Of a stretch of DNA of 34,686 nt, positions 22,574-30,200 are shown in pieces (positions within the stretch are counted from its first letter, which is position 1; each line of letters starts with the position of its first letter). The translations under genes and the position numbers were made by a program. The notes under the pieces are model-generated. The model was not told the origin of the DNA. It saw only the letters and a program-made list of their open reading frames with translations, and searched no databases. The stretch is from Pokkaliibacter plantistimulans (GTDB taxonomy: Bacteria; Pseudomonadota; Gammaproteobacteria; Pseudomonadales; Balneatricaceae), in the NCBI RefSeq assembly GCF_003194385.1, contig NZ_LAPT01000012.1, positions 1-34,686 of the forward strand, in the 5' to 3' direction.

Positions 22574-23854
22574 ATGAGGATCAACCCCGGCTTAATGCCG
22601 TATCTTATGCAGCGCTACTGCCATGACGAGCAGGTGTTACGGCACCTGCTCGATGGCGATCTCCTTGTACGCGAGGGGGATGAGCCCTATCGTCACCCCC
22701 TGCGTCTTGCCATCCAGGCAGCCCTGGATGCGCGTGAGCAGAAGCAAGAACAGAAAAAAGCCAACACCACCCGGCCCGGCAAAGTCCTGCATGGCCGTCA
22801 GCCCTACCTGTACCCCGGACTGTATATCGGTACAGGCAACCGCTGTGGCCATCGTCCCCAGCGCCCGGTTAATGAACGGATCGCTAACCCCCTGGTGGAT
22901 TTTGATGATCTGCCCCAGGCCATCCAGCGTATCCGAAATGTCTTTTTGAACAGCGGCACCCATGGCCACGAGTACAAAGGTACCGTGTCGCCGGTCTACG
23001 ATAACCCACGTCTCTACCCGCTGTTCACCAATTCCGGCAAGGCCAACCTGGACGGAACACCCCGCTGTGACCGTTCAGAGCTGCGCTTGATTGAGGTGCG
23101 GACCCTTGCCGCCATGGTAGAGATGGCTAATTTTGCCAGTACCGGCGATGACATCCACATTGGCACCCCGCGTGATGATGGATCCTTCAGTCACCGATCA
23201 ATGCTGGAGATTGCTCTGTCAGCCAGTACGCCGGATGGTGACTGTCTTGTTGAGCCGGAAAACCCCCAACTTCCGCCCAATCTCTGGACCTTCAGGCCCA
23301 CACAGCGCTATCGCCGCGCCACCAAAGCCCTGAAGAACAAAGGCCACCTGACGGTTGTGCAACGCTATGAAGAGCGCGATGGCCACAAGTACGCCCTCAC
23401 GGCAGTGAAATCCATCAGCGCTACGTCCTTGATTTCCCTCGGTGTTGTCAGCGAACGACAGCTGCGCGAGTTCCGTGATAACCGCCGCCGTGAACTGGCC
23501 AAACGGCGCAATGTCTGGCGCGCCACGCGCCCTGACTTTGTAGCCAAACGCCAGGCCGAGCGCGAAGCCCGCGCCAAGGTCCGCAGCCGGCTACACCCCA
23601 GCAACCTGGCGGGGCGTTGCCGGCCCGGCTATACCCCGCTTGAAAAAACACCGGAGCAACAGCTGGCTGCCAGCCTCTGGCAGCGTTACCGGGGCTACCA
23701 GCACCTGCTGATGGCCAGTCTCTGCCGAGAGCAGGAGCAGCACGGCCATCCTCCCTACTGGGTGAGAGAACGGGTCAGGCAGCAGCTGCAACCGTTCGAG
23801 ACCTGGAAAGAGCAGCAACCTGAACAACACGAACACCCCGAGGCGGCCCATTGA
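22574..23854 (+). CDS. Candidate replication-associated protein
   Basis: A 426-aa basic protein in the slot where ICEs of this class carry an STY4528-type replication protein. A winged-helix-like stretch runs RYRRATKALKNKGHLTVVQRYEERDGHKY (split across ~255-283), followed by a long Arg-rich helical segment (~310-350) and a Gln/Glu-rich C-terminus. The run RRATKALKNKGHL plus wing is how plasmid initiators read DNA, but no catalytic motif is visible. The 21-bp-spaced repeats just downstream support a replication role. Start 22574 is chosen for its GGGGGAT ribosome site; GTG 22520 is poor. Confidence 0.55.
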   Translation: MRINPGLMPYLMQRYCHDEQVLRHLLDGDLLVREGDEPYRHPLRLAIQAALDAREQKQEQKKANTTRPGKVLHGRQPYLYPGLYIGTGNRCGHRPQRPVNERIANPLVDFDDLPQAIQRIRNVFLNSGTHGHEYKGTVSPVYDNPRLYPLFTNSGKANLDGTPRCDRSELRLIEVRTLAAMVEMANFASTGDDIHIGTPRDDGSFSHRSMLEIALSASTPDGDCLVEPENPQLPPNLWTFRPTQRYRRATKALKNKGHLTVVQRYEERDGHKYALTAVKSISATSLISLGVVSERQLREFRDNRRRELAKRRNVWRATRPDFVAKRQAEREARAKVRSRLHPSNLAGRCRPGYTPLEKTPEQQLAASLWQRYRGYQHLLMASLCREQEQHGHPPYWVRERVRQQLQPFETWKEQQPEQHEHPEAAH

Positions 23855-24026
23855 ACGCCTCGCGGCCTCCCCTTGCCTGAATTCCCCCCCCCTCATTGCA
23901 CCACTGGCCTTTGCGGCTCCCAGATTGATCACTATTTAACCTAAAACACCGATCCCACCTACGCCGACCGGCACGGCGCGTCCTGAACGACCGCGCTCAC
24001 GGCGTTATTAACCAGAGAGTTAAAAA

Positions 24027-24089
24027 TTAAGTGTCAGTAGTTTTGATTTAACTGTCAGTAATATTCTTTTAAGTGTCCTTTGCCTTTTT
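24027..24089. repeat. Three iteron-like repeats at exact 21-bp spacing
   Basis: TTAAGTGTCAGTA at 24027, TTAACTGTCAGTA at 24048 and TTAAGTGTCC at 24069 are in the same orientation, two helical turns apart, in an AT-rich stretch. A weaker TTAACCAGAGAG at 24008 may be an outlying copy. This is the classic look of initiator-binding iterons. Confidence 0.6.
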
Positions 24090-24384
24090 ATCTGCTTAAA
24101 AAATCTGCTTGTTCTTCTGGCAGCTGCGCTGCTGAAAATGCAACGGCCTCTCGATGCCCTACGGGCATGCGGCCTTCCGCGGGCCAGCCCGCACCCGGAC
24201 GGGGCTGCGCCCCATCTCCCGCAGGGTCGGTGCTCCACTGAATGCACCGCACTATGCCCACTCCATCGGTTAAACAGGGCGCGGGAGGGCGCAGAATCGG
24301 CCTATTGTTCCGTGCCCGCGACAATGGCCACGGGGAACTCAGAGGGGCAAACCGCCGTGGTGACGGGACAGATGGGCGGGTACC

Positions 24385-24428
24385 GGCGCTGCACGGCCTG
24401 GCATCCCTCTGCCAGGCCGTGCAGCGCC
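24385..24428. repeat. Perfect 19-bp inverted repeat (large hairpin)
   Basis: GGCGCTGCACGGCCTGGCA (24385-24403) and its exact reverse complement (24410-24428) flank a 6-base loop. It is followed at once by CTGGGGC-tgc-GCCCCAG (24433-24449), whose core also occurs at 24201-24213. There is no T run, so a terminator is unlikely. A structure formed in single-stranded DNA is more plausible. Confidence 0.7.
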
Positions 24429-24483
24429 TATTCTGGGGCTGCGCCCCAGCCCCCCGGTGTCCAGGAGGAGTACGGTGGTAAAG

Positions 24484-24520
24484 TGGACATGACGGATGAG
24501 TGGGCTACAATGTGGCTCAT
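24484..24520 (+). promoter_or_regulatory. Promoter and operator of the toxin-antitoxin pair
   Basis: TGGACA and TACAAT are 16 bases apart. ATGAG (24496-24500) and CTCAT (24516-24520) form an inverted repeat centred on the -10 box, a normal arrangement for autorepression by the antitoxin and its complex. A TAGGAGGAG ribosome site follows. Confidence 0.6.
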
Positions 24521-24539
24521 TGAATAGGAGGAGCGCACC

Positions 24540-24803
24540 ATGTCCGCAAATGCTGTTGTCCGTGCCCGCATCGACGCACACATTAAAGAAGAAGCATCGA
24601 CTGTACTGGCGACGATGGGCCTCACTGTGTCCGATGCCTTCCGCATCCTGCTGACGCGCGTAGCCCACGATAAGGCGTTGCCGTTCGAGCCGCTGGTACC
24701 GAACGAAACCACCATTGCGGCCATGCGTGAGGCCCGTGCTGGCAACCTCAAGGGCTTCGACAGTGTTGAGGCGCTGATGGCAGACCTGCATGCGGAGGAT
24801 TGA
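24540..24803 (+). CDS. RelB/DinJ-family antitoxin
   Basis: An 87-aa protein. A ribbon-helix-helix N-terminus (VVRARIDAHIKEEASTVLAT, then the MGLTVSDAFRILLTRVA helices) is the DNA-binding part, and the C-terminal ~40 residues wrap the toxin. It has the length and pattern of DinJ. It neutralises the adjacent YafQ-type toxin and represses its own promoter. Its last 14 bases overlap the toxin gene, giving coupled translation in the usual antitoxin-first order. A strong AGGAGGAG ribosome site favours antitoxin excess. Confidence 0.93.
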   Translation: MSANAVVRARIDAHIKEEASTVLATMGLTVSDAFRILLTRVAHDKALPFEPLVPNETTIAAMREARAGNLKGFDSVEALMADLHAED

Positions 24804-25071
24804 GAACACCGGGCAATTCAAGCGTGACTACAAGCGGGAAGCCAAGGGGTTACATCGCGCGACGCTCGATGCGGAGTTGATGCCCATCATTAAAGCCCTG
24901 GCCTGCGATCAACCGCTGGAACCCCGTCACCGTGATCACGCGCTGACGGGTAACTGGAGCGATCACCGGGACTGCCATGTTAAGCCTGACCTGGTGCTGA
25001 TCTACCGGAAGCCAGATGACGAGGTATTGCAACTGGTGCGTATCGGCTCGCACAGTGAGCTTGGGCTATGA
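24790..25071 (+). CDS. YafQ/RelE-family mRNA interferase toxin
   Basis: A 93-aa ribosome-dependent mRNA-cleaving toxin. The YafQ signature is complete: TGQFKRDYKREAKG at the start, then HRDHALTGNWSDHRDCHV with the catalytic His/Asp residues, KPDLVLIYRK, and a C-terminal LVRIGSHSELGL containing the last catalytic His. All conserved residues are present, so it should be active. Together with the antitoxin it acts as an addiction module stabilising the element. Confidence 0.93.
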   Translation: MRRIENTGQFKRDYKREAKGLHRATLDAELMPIIKALACDQPLEPRHRDHALTGNWSDHRDCHVKPDLVLIYRKPDDEVLQLVRIGSHSELGL

Positions 25072-25107
25072 TCAGAGGCTGACTCCCCGCCACAGAAGGA
25101 CATACCG

Positions 25108-25488
25108 ATGGCCAGCCCCGAAAAGCGACGTCAACGCGCCAAGCAAAAAGCAAAAGAAGGCCGCATCATCAGGCAGTTTGACAAACGTCTTGCCGCTATT
25201 GATCGGGAGATTGCCGTACTCGATGCCCGTGACGCTCAGATCAAAAACGAGATCTCGTCCGCCATGATGGCGCAGCTGGTGAATGCGCCTTACACCTATG
25301 ACGACTGGGCGGAAGATTACCTCGCCGGCATTGATGAAGCGCATCCGCTCTATACCCATCTCAACTGGGGGGATGAGATGCCGGATCCGGTAGACATCAT
25401 TGCCCTGGCCAGGCAGCTGAATCTGCCCGATTTTTACGAGCAGGCCGAACTGCTGTACCAGCAGGATCAGGCACGCCGACAACCCTAA
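25108..25488 (+). CDS. Hypothetical protein, 126 aa
   Basis: Unrecognised protein. A very basic Lys/Arg-rich N-terminus (~1-20) leads into a coiled-coil-like helix (about 20-50, RQFDKRLAAIDREIAVLDAR), then an acidic, aromatic C-terminal half (YTYDDWAEDYLAGIDEAHPL). No membrane segment. AAGGA precedes ATG 25108. It starts 36 bases after the toxin gene and may be on the same transcript, but nothing points to a role in the toxin-antitoxin system. Confidence 0.7.
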   Translation: MASPEKRRQRAKQKAKEGRIIRQFDKRLAAIDREIAVLDARDAQIKNEISSAMMAQLVNAPYTYDDWAEDYLAGIDEAHPLYTHLNWGDEMPDPVDIIALARQLNLPDFYEQAELLYQQDQARRQP

Positions 25489-25528
25489 GCCACTTTTACA
25501 GCATCAGACGCATCAGTAAGGACCATTT

Positions 25529-26218
25529 ATGAGTTTACTCGTTCTGCCGACAGGGATGTCGGTTCGCCCTACCGACCCTGAGCTGGACCGTGAGGGACAG
25601 TCTCACGGTTATCTGTTCCGGGATACCGTGCTCGGCGACGTCGGTATGCTGCTGGTCCGTATCTGGATGGACGTCAAAAATCCGGCGGCCACTACCGGCT
25701 TTTTTCATGTCGAAGCCCTGGGGGAACCGGACGATCCCATGACGGCCAAGCGAAAGGCCTGCTTTGACAGCGTGGCGGATGAGATCACCGCCGTGCTGAA
25801 CGCCCTGCCCGCCCTCAACACCATTGAGGATGTCTCCGCGATCCTCCCCCTCGACACCAGTACCACGGTCCGGCCCCTGCACTATCGCCGGCAGCAGAGC
25901 AAAGACCTGCTGTGCGCGAAATGCCACCAGGATGCGGTCATGCTCTATTACTCCGATGCCCGCAGCACGGCTGAACTTTACGATGTGGCACGACATAGCT
26001 ACGCCGCGGTGGCACTGGCCAGCGAGATGGGAGCAGGACTGGTCGCCTGGGTGGTGGGAGAGGAAACCACCTCACTCAGTGATGATGAGCGGTATTTTCC
26101 GGTAATGCAGTTCTACCCCGAGTACGCGCCGGTGCGCATGTACTCCAAACAGGAAATCGCCCAGCTGACCAGCGCCGCCGTGCGCAGGCACTGCCCGCCG
26201 ACCATCGTGTCGCATTAA
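25529..26218 (+). CDS. Hypothetical protein, 229 aa
   Basis: Unrecognised soluble protein. The N-terminal half is strand-rich (SHGYLFRDTVLGDVGMLLVR, GFFHVEALGE). The middle contains a CAKCH pair that might bind a metal, followed by a helical segment (ARHSYAAVALASEMGAGLVA). No transmembrane helix. AAGGA lies before ATG 25529. It is separated by 40 bases from the upstream gene and is probably co-transcribed with it. Function unknown. Confidence 0.7.
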   Translation: MSLLVLPTGMSVRPTDPELDREGQSHGYLFRDTVLGDVGMLLVRIWMDVKNPAATTGFFHVEALGEPDDPMTAKRKACFDSVADEITAVLNALPALNTIEDVSAILPLDTSTTVRPLHYRRQQSKDLLCAKCHQDAVMLYYSDARSTAELYDVARHSYAAVALASEMGAGLVAWVVGEETTSLSDDERYFPVMQFYPEYAPVRMYSKQEIAQLTSAAVRRHCPPTIVSH

Positions 26219-26285
26219 TCCCGCCCCAACCCTCTGCCCCGCCGTCAGGCTTGATGCAGGACGGCACCACTGCTTTGTTCCGATA

Positions 26286-26317
26286 CTCCCGTGCGATATT
26301 CATTCAGGCACGGGAGG
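26286..26317 (+). promoter_or_regulatory. Hairpin that covers a ribosome binding site
   Basis: CTCCCGTGC (26286-26294) and GCACGGGAG (26308-26316) form a perfect 9-bp stem with a 13-base loop. The right arm contains the GGGAGG ribosome site of the ATPase gene at 26322, so the folded form would block its translation. Confidence 0.6.
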
Positions 26318-26321
26318 TGTC

Positions 26322-28643
26322 ATGCAACTGCCCTTTGAGCTCGATCCACAGATCATCCATCACATCATCTACAGCCAGGCTGGTTCTATCGGCAAGGCGA
26401 TTATTGAGCTGTTGATGAACTCGGTGGATGCCAAGGCCACCACGGTCACGCTGACACTGGACAAGACCGGTTTCCGCTGCCGGGATGACGGTGCCGGCTT
26501 CGCCAGTCGTGAAGATGTCATTCAATACTTTGGTCGCTTCGGGACACCCCACGTGGAGGGGGATGCCACCTTTGGCCGCTTCCGCCTGGGGCGGGGTCAG
26601 ATCATGGCTCATGCCAGTACGGTCTGGCGTTCCAACGGCTGGCAGATGCACGTTGATACCCGCACCATGGGTTACCACTATGATCTTGAGCAGTGCGCCG
26701 CTGAACGGGGCTGCGCCATTGAAGGAGAGTGGTATGACACCCTGAGTGATGAGGAGCTGATGTCCACGATACAGGAGATCCGCGACCTGGTGCGCTACAC
26801 GCCGATTCAGATCAAGCTCAACGAGCGCGTGATCTCTCGTGATCCTCGCCATGAGCAGTGGGATCACGAAGATGACATGGCCTATTACCGGGTCAGGGAC
26901 GACGGGGCGGTCGGCATCTATAACCTGGGGGTGCTGGTCCGTCACGATCCGGGGCATGTGTTTGGCGCCGGTGGCCTGATCGTTTCCAAACAGGCCATCG
27001 GCCTGAACGTCTCCCGCACCGAGATCCTGCGTAAAAGCTGTCCGGTGTGGAAAAAGATCGCGGCGCAGTTTGGCAAACTGACCGCCGAACTGACACAGCG
27101 CAGCGCCCATCGCAAAACTGAATCACGCCGGGAGCAGACGGCCCGGCAGCTGATGTCCGGGCATGCTGAGCTGGTGCGGCTGTACCACCATGAGGAGGTG
27201 ATCACGCTCCTGCCAGGCAAACGTCATGTCAGCCTGGCTCACTTTCTGCGCCATAGCCGGAGTGCGCATCGGCACGGGGAACGTGTGTACAGTGTGGCCA
27301 GCCCTTCGGGGGTGCCCCGGGGAGAGGCCATTGCCAGTGCAGGCATCTGTACCATTCTGCATCCCCAGACCCTGACCCGCTTTGGTTGCTACAACGCCAC
27401 GGAGTTTCAGGAGGTACTAGTAGATATCCTGTGTCAGGTGGCCGAACGTGAGCACGAGTACCGCATCGATACCGAGGCCCCCACCCTGCTGGATTTTGAG
27501 GTGCTGCATCAGGCGTTTGTTGAACGCACTCAGCTGATTTCAGAGAACACCCTGGATAAGGAAACCCGCCGTGCCTGGATAGCACTGCGCTGGTGTCTGG
27601 TGCAGTACGCTCTGCTGTGTACGGGCGGCGTCCGGTGCGCTGGTGATCGCGTCGTCAGAGGTAACAGCTTTCATATCGTGCTCGGCGAATCGTCCTCAGC
27701 CGAGGCCTGGACCGACGGTGAAAGCTACATCGCCATTGATCGCAAGGTCGTGCAGCGGTTGAAGGGGCATCCATTACAAACCGCAGCCTACATCTTCAAC
27801 CTGGTCGAGCACGAAGTGGCCCACGAGGGTGACAGCATGGACTGTGGCCACGATGAAGCGTTTTATCAGCGCTTTCATGACCTCACGATTACCCATAGCC
27901 AGGACCGGCAGCGCTACCTGCATCGCTTCCTGCGCAAGTACACCGACAGCATGACCCGTGCGGATACCTACAAACCCCGTAGTGACGCCTGGCGTGAGCG
28001 GCACCTGGTCGATCTGGCCAGCCAGCGCCGGCAAAAGCGGGATCTGTCGCCGGCCATTGAGAGCATCAGCGAAGGCGAGGCGATGATGCTGGCTGCACCG
28101 CTTGACGAAAACCTGGCCCTGATCACCCGGGTTAATGCCCGACTGCAGCAGGTGCAAGCCCCACCGCCCGACTGGCATGCCGTGCTTCTGCAGGCGCAGG
28201 AGGCGCACGCTCAGCGGGCCGTCATCCAGCAGCAACAGCGTCAACAACAGCAACAACAGTGGGAGGAGGAAGATACCGCCTGGCTTGCCGAGCTTGATGC
28301 CATGGAACAGGCAGAGCGTGCCCGTCTGGACCACTTGCGGACTCAGCTGGCTGGCGTCCCGGAGCTGGATCAGGACACCCTCAAGGAGGCCTTTGCGCAT
28401 TGGGAATGGCTGAGCGACATCCCCGACACCCTGGAAGAAGCCTTGCGGCAACTGGCCAGCCAGCCCTGGGCCACCTCCTGCCCTGAGCAGGAACACGAAC
28501 CGACACCGAAGAGCCGTATCCCGGATGAGGTGCGGCACTTACTGCTGCCTGGAGAAACCTGGTGGTCGATACAGCGTAATGCCGCCGCTGCCGGCTTCTA
28601 TCGCGAGGCCGATTATCTGCGCTGGCGTGAGCAGCAGGATTAA
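26322..28643 (+). CDS. GHKL-type ATPase with embedded HExxH metallopeptidase motif
   Basis: A 773-aa protein. The N-terminal Bergerat ATP-binding fold shows the N box ELLMNSVDA (29-37, Glu29 and Asn33), the G1 box DDGAG (55-59) and a G2-like GRFRLGRGQ (85-93). A transducer-like region follows (~100-260). Residues 497-510 hold HEVAH and a third His in CGHDEAF, the zinc-binding pattern of SprT-like and related gluzincin-type peptidases. A Gln-rich stretch (636-646) breaks into a charged coiled coil, and the end contains a helical ETWWSIQRNAAAAGFYREAD motif. It resembles MORC/Hsp90-like remodelers fused to a protease. The terminator at 28650 follows. Confidence 0.8.
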   Translation: MQLPFELDPQIIHHIIYSQAGSIGKAIIELLMNSVDAKATTVTLTLDKTGFRCRDDGAGFASREDVIQYFGRFGTPHVEGDATFGRFRLGRGQIMAHASTVWRSNGWQMHVDTRTMGYHYDLEQCAAERGCAIEGEWYDTLSDEELMSTIQEIRDLVRYTPIQIKLNERVISRDPRHEQWDHEDDMAYYRVRDDGAVGIYNLGVLVRHDPGHVFGAGGLIVSKQAIGLNVSRTEILRKSCPVWKKIAAQFGKLTAELTQRSAHRKTESRREQTARQLMSGHAELVRLYHHEEVITLLPGKRHVSLAHFLRHSRSAHRHGERVYSVASPSGVPRGEAIASAGICTILHPQTLTRFGCYNATEFQEVLVDILCQVAEREHEYRIDTEAPTLLDFEVLHQAFVERTQLISENTLDKETRRAWIALRWCLVQYALLCTGGVRCAGDRVVRGNSFHIVLGESSSAEAWTDGESYIAIDRKVVQRLKGHPLQTAAYIFNLVEHEVAHEGDSMDCGHDEAFYQRFHDLTITHSQDRQRYLHRFLRKYTDSMTRADTYKPRSDAWRERHLVDLASQRRQKRDLSPAIESISEGEAMMLAAPLDENLALITRVNARLQQVQAPPPDWHAVLLQAQEAHAQRAVIQQQQRQQQQQQWEEEDTAWLAELDAMEQAERARLDHLRTQLAGVPELDQDTLKEAFAHWEWLSDIPDTLEEALRQLASQPWATSCPEQEHEPTPKSRIPDEVRHLLLPGETWWSIQRNAAAAGFYREADYLRWREQQD

Positions 28644-28649
28644 GTCCCC

Positions 28650-28683
28650 TGGCCCAGCCGTCCCGCTGGGCCATTCTTTTCCC
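28650..28683 (+). terminator. Rho-independent terminator after the ATPase gene
   Basis: TGGCCCAGC (28650-28658) and GCTGGGCCA (28665-28673) pair perfectly around a 6-base loop, followed by TTCTTTT. It isolates the next gene, which has its own promoter-like repeat. Confidence 0.85.
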
Positions 28684-28700
28684 TCTCCAGCCCTAACTCT

Positions 28701-28782
28701 CCCACTGCCAGTCAGGTTTTCCCGGCTACTCCCGAATAGGGCAGGACTACACTGCCCGGCAAGTTTCATCCCATCATCTGAC
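28701..28782 (+). promoter_or_regulatory. 80-bp promoter-like repeat, copy 1
   Basis: Shares an ~80-bp pattern with 30018-30099 and, for its first ~55 bases, with 31141-31199: CAGGTTTTCCCGGCTAC, GAATAGG(G)CAGGAC, then TACACT as a -10-like box (28748-28753), and in copies 1 and 2 a tail TTTCATCCCATCAT. The -35 position reads GCTACT rather than TTGACA, so an activator is probably needed. The gene starts 54 bases downstream. Confidence 0.65.
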
Positions 28783-28806
28783 AAATGTACTGAGAGAGGC
28801 ACGACG

Positions 28807-29982
28807 ATGAGCGTGATCAGGACGATCAGCACCCAATTGATTAAGGCATTAGGGGGAGTAACGGCGCACGACCATCACCTCCTGCATGACAGGATACGTC
28901 TGGCTTCCGCGCCTGCTATCGAGCTTGGTTGCTATCAACACGCTGTGGAATCGGCCTTTGGTGTCCCGTATTCCGCAGGGGAAGCGCGGATGAGGTATCG
29001 CCAGTGCTTTGGCAGGCTAGGCCTTTATGGTCAAAACGAAGGCGACACGTTCACACCGGCTGAGCAGTTGGATGTGTACTTAGAGCACATCAGGACGGAA
29101 TGGGATACGTTGCACAGTGCGCTTACGGATAGAGGAACCGGGCGAGATCCTGACGAGCTGGTCGACAGGGAGGCGATCACAGAAGCCGCTCATAACAGGC
29201 TCATGTCTGTCAGAAACCGATTGATCCGCCTCCTTGGGGGAGTCAGTGCGCATGACCATAACGTGCTACTCAGCAAAGTACGTGTCAGTGAGCGTCTGGC
29301 CACAGCGCACATCGCACAGCTGGGGAGCTATCAACGCTTTCTAGCGTCCATCTATCACTACGAGGGTCATTATCCCGTGTGGAAAGCGCAGTACGAGTAC
29401 AGGCAATGCCTGACCGCATGGGTTGATACCTTGTTTGAACAACGGGCCTGGTTCTCTATCGAGCAACTGGAGCAGATAGACCTGTATTTAGGCCGCATCG
29501 TGGATGCGTTCGCCACCCTGTACAAGCATCATCGGCCTGCGTTTATGCACCTGCAGACCTCATTGTGGCACGACGACCACCTGCCATACGCGCGCGGAGC
29601 GCATCTGTTCAGGTCGTGGGAGGTGGTGGCCCAGGAGAGAGAGGCTGACCTGATCGAGGCACGACTCATCAAGAAGGCGCCAGGTAAAGGTGTCGCTGTG
29701 CTGATCCCCTGTCTGACGGCAGCGCATGAACAGCCCAAAGACCTGAAAGCCCCCTATCTCTTCGACAACGAGCTCAGTCAGGAGGAACAGGCTCAGGTGA
29801 AATTCCGGCTTTATCTGAATGGCGTAGAGATCAACCGGCTGCTGGGGTACGACGACTTCATGATCTGGCTGGATACATATCAGATAAGTCCATACAGCAA
29901 ACGGGCTGCTCAGATCGAGTGCGGGGTTCCGGTGGACACCAGCGACGGTACGGTGCGCTGGGATCGTATTGCCCCCTTGTGA
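28807..29982 (+). CDS. Hypothetical protein with internal duplication, 391 aa
   Basis: Unrecognised. Two related halves are visible. LIKALGGVTAHDHHLLHDRI (about residues 11-30) resembles LIRLLGGVSAHDHNVLLSKV (~139-158), and each is followed by a LG-x-YQ segment, a RYRQC or EYRQC motif and an EQLD/EQID-LYL helix. A third, unrelated C-terminal part (~270-391) ends with a strand-rich region. No signal or membrane helix. It has its own promoter-like repeat and a terminator before it, so it is an independent unit. ATG 28807 follows GAGAGAGG; the longer open frame upstream crosses the promoter. Confidence 0.72.
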   Translation: MSVIRTISTQLIKALGGVTAHDHHLLHDRIRLASAPAIELGCYQHAVESAFGVPYSAGEARMRYRQCFGRLGLYGQNEGDTFTPAEQLDVYLEHIRTEWDTLHSALTDRGTGRDPDELVDREAITEAAHNRLMSVRNRLIRLLGGVSAHDHNVLLSKVRVSERLATAHIAQLGSYQRFLASIYHYEGHYPVWKAQYEYRQCLTAWVDTLFEQRAWFSIEQLEQIDLYLGRIVDAFATLYKHHRPAFMHLQTSLWHDDHLPYARGAHLFRSWEVVAQEREADLIEARLIKKAPGKGVAVLIPCLTAAHEQPKDLKAPYLFDNELSQEEQAQVKFRLYLNGVEINRLLGYDDFMIWLDTYQISPYSKRAAQIECGVPVDTSDGTVRWDRIAPL

Positions 29983-30017
29983 GCATGTATTCCGCCGGTT
30001 TATCTCTCTCCACTCCT

Positions 30018-30099
30018 CCCGCTGCCAGTCAGGTTTTTCCGGCTACACCTGAATAGGCCAGGACTACACTGCCCACCTGGTTTCATCCCATCATTTAAC
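30018..30099 (+). promoter_or_regulatory. 80-bp promoter-like repeat, copy 2
   Basis: Second copy, closely matching copy 1 over ~80 bases from GCTGCCAGTCAGG to TTTCATCCCATCAT, with TACACT at 30065-30070 and GCTACA at the -35 position with a 17-base spacer. It lies 131 bases before the dinD-like start, leaving a long untranslated leader. Confidence 0.65.
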
Positions 30100-30200
30100 G
30101 AGGGTGCCAAGCCATAGCCTGCACATTGTTAAAGTGCTACTTTTACTTACGGAAACATTCTGTGACTGTGTTAGAATCACGCGCTTTTTTTTGGAACAGG

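Larger units (their letters stand above)
23855..24539. other. Large intergenic region with iteron-like repeats and hairpins
   Basis: 685 bases without a credible gene. It holds three TTAAGTGTCAGTA-like repeats at 21-bp spacing (24027-24089), then a GC-rich block with at least four hairpins: 24154-24168, 24201-24213, 24385-24428 (19-bp perfect stem) and 24433-24449. The toxin-antitoxin promoter is at 24484-24520. Iterons plus strong hairpins next to a putative replication gene make this the best candidate for a replication or single-strand initiation origin in the window. Confidence 0.55.

Noticed and set aside
24138-24527. Long open frames (129 and 79 codons) in the hairpin-rich region
   Set aside because: They span perfect inverted repeats and the toxin-antitoxin promoter, with no ribosome site; both strands are open because of high GC.
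30160-30185. LexA box before the dinD-like gene
   Set aside because: CTGTGACTGTGTTAGA has only one good half-site; the spacing and second half-site do not fit CTGT-N8-ACAG.
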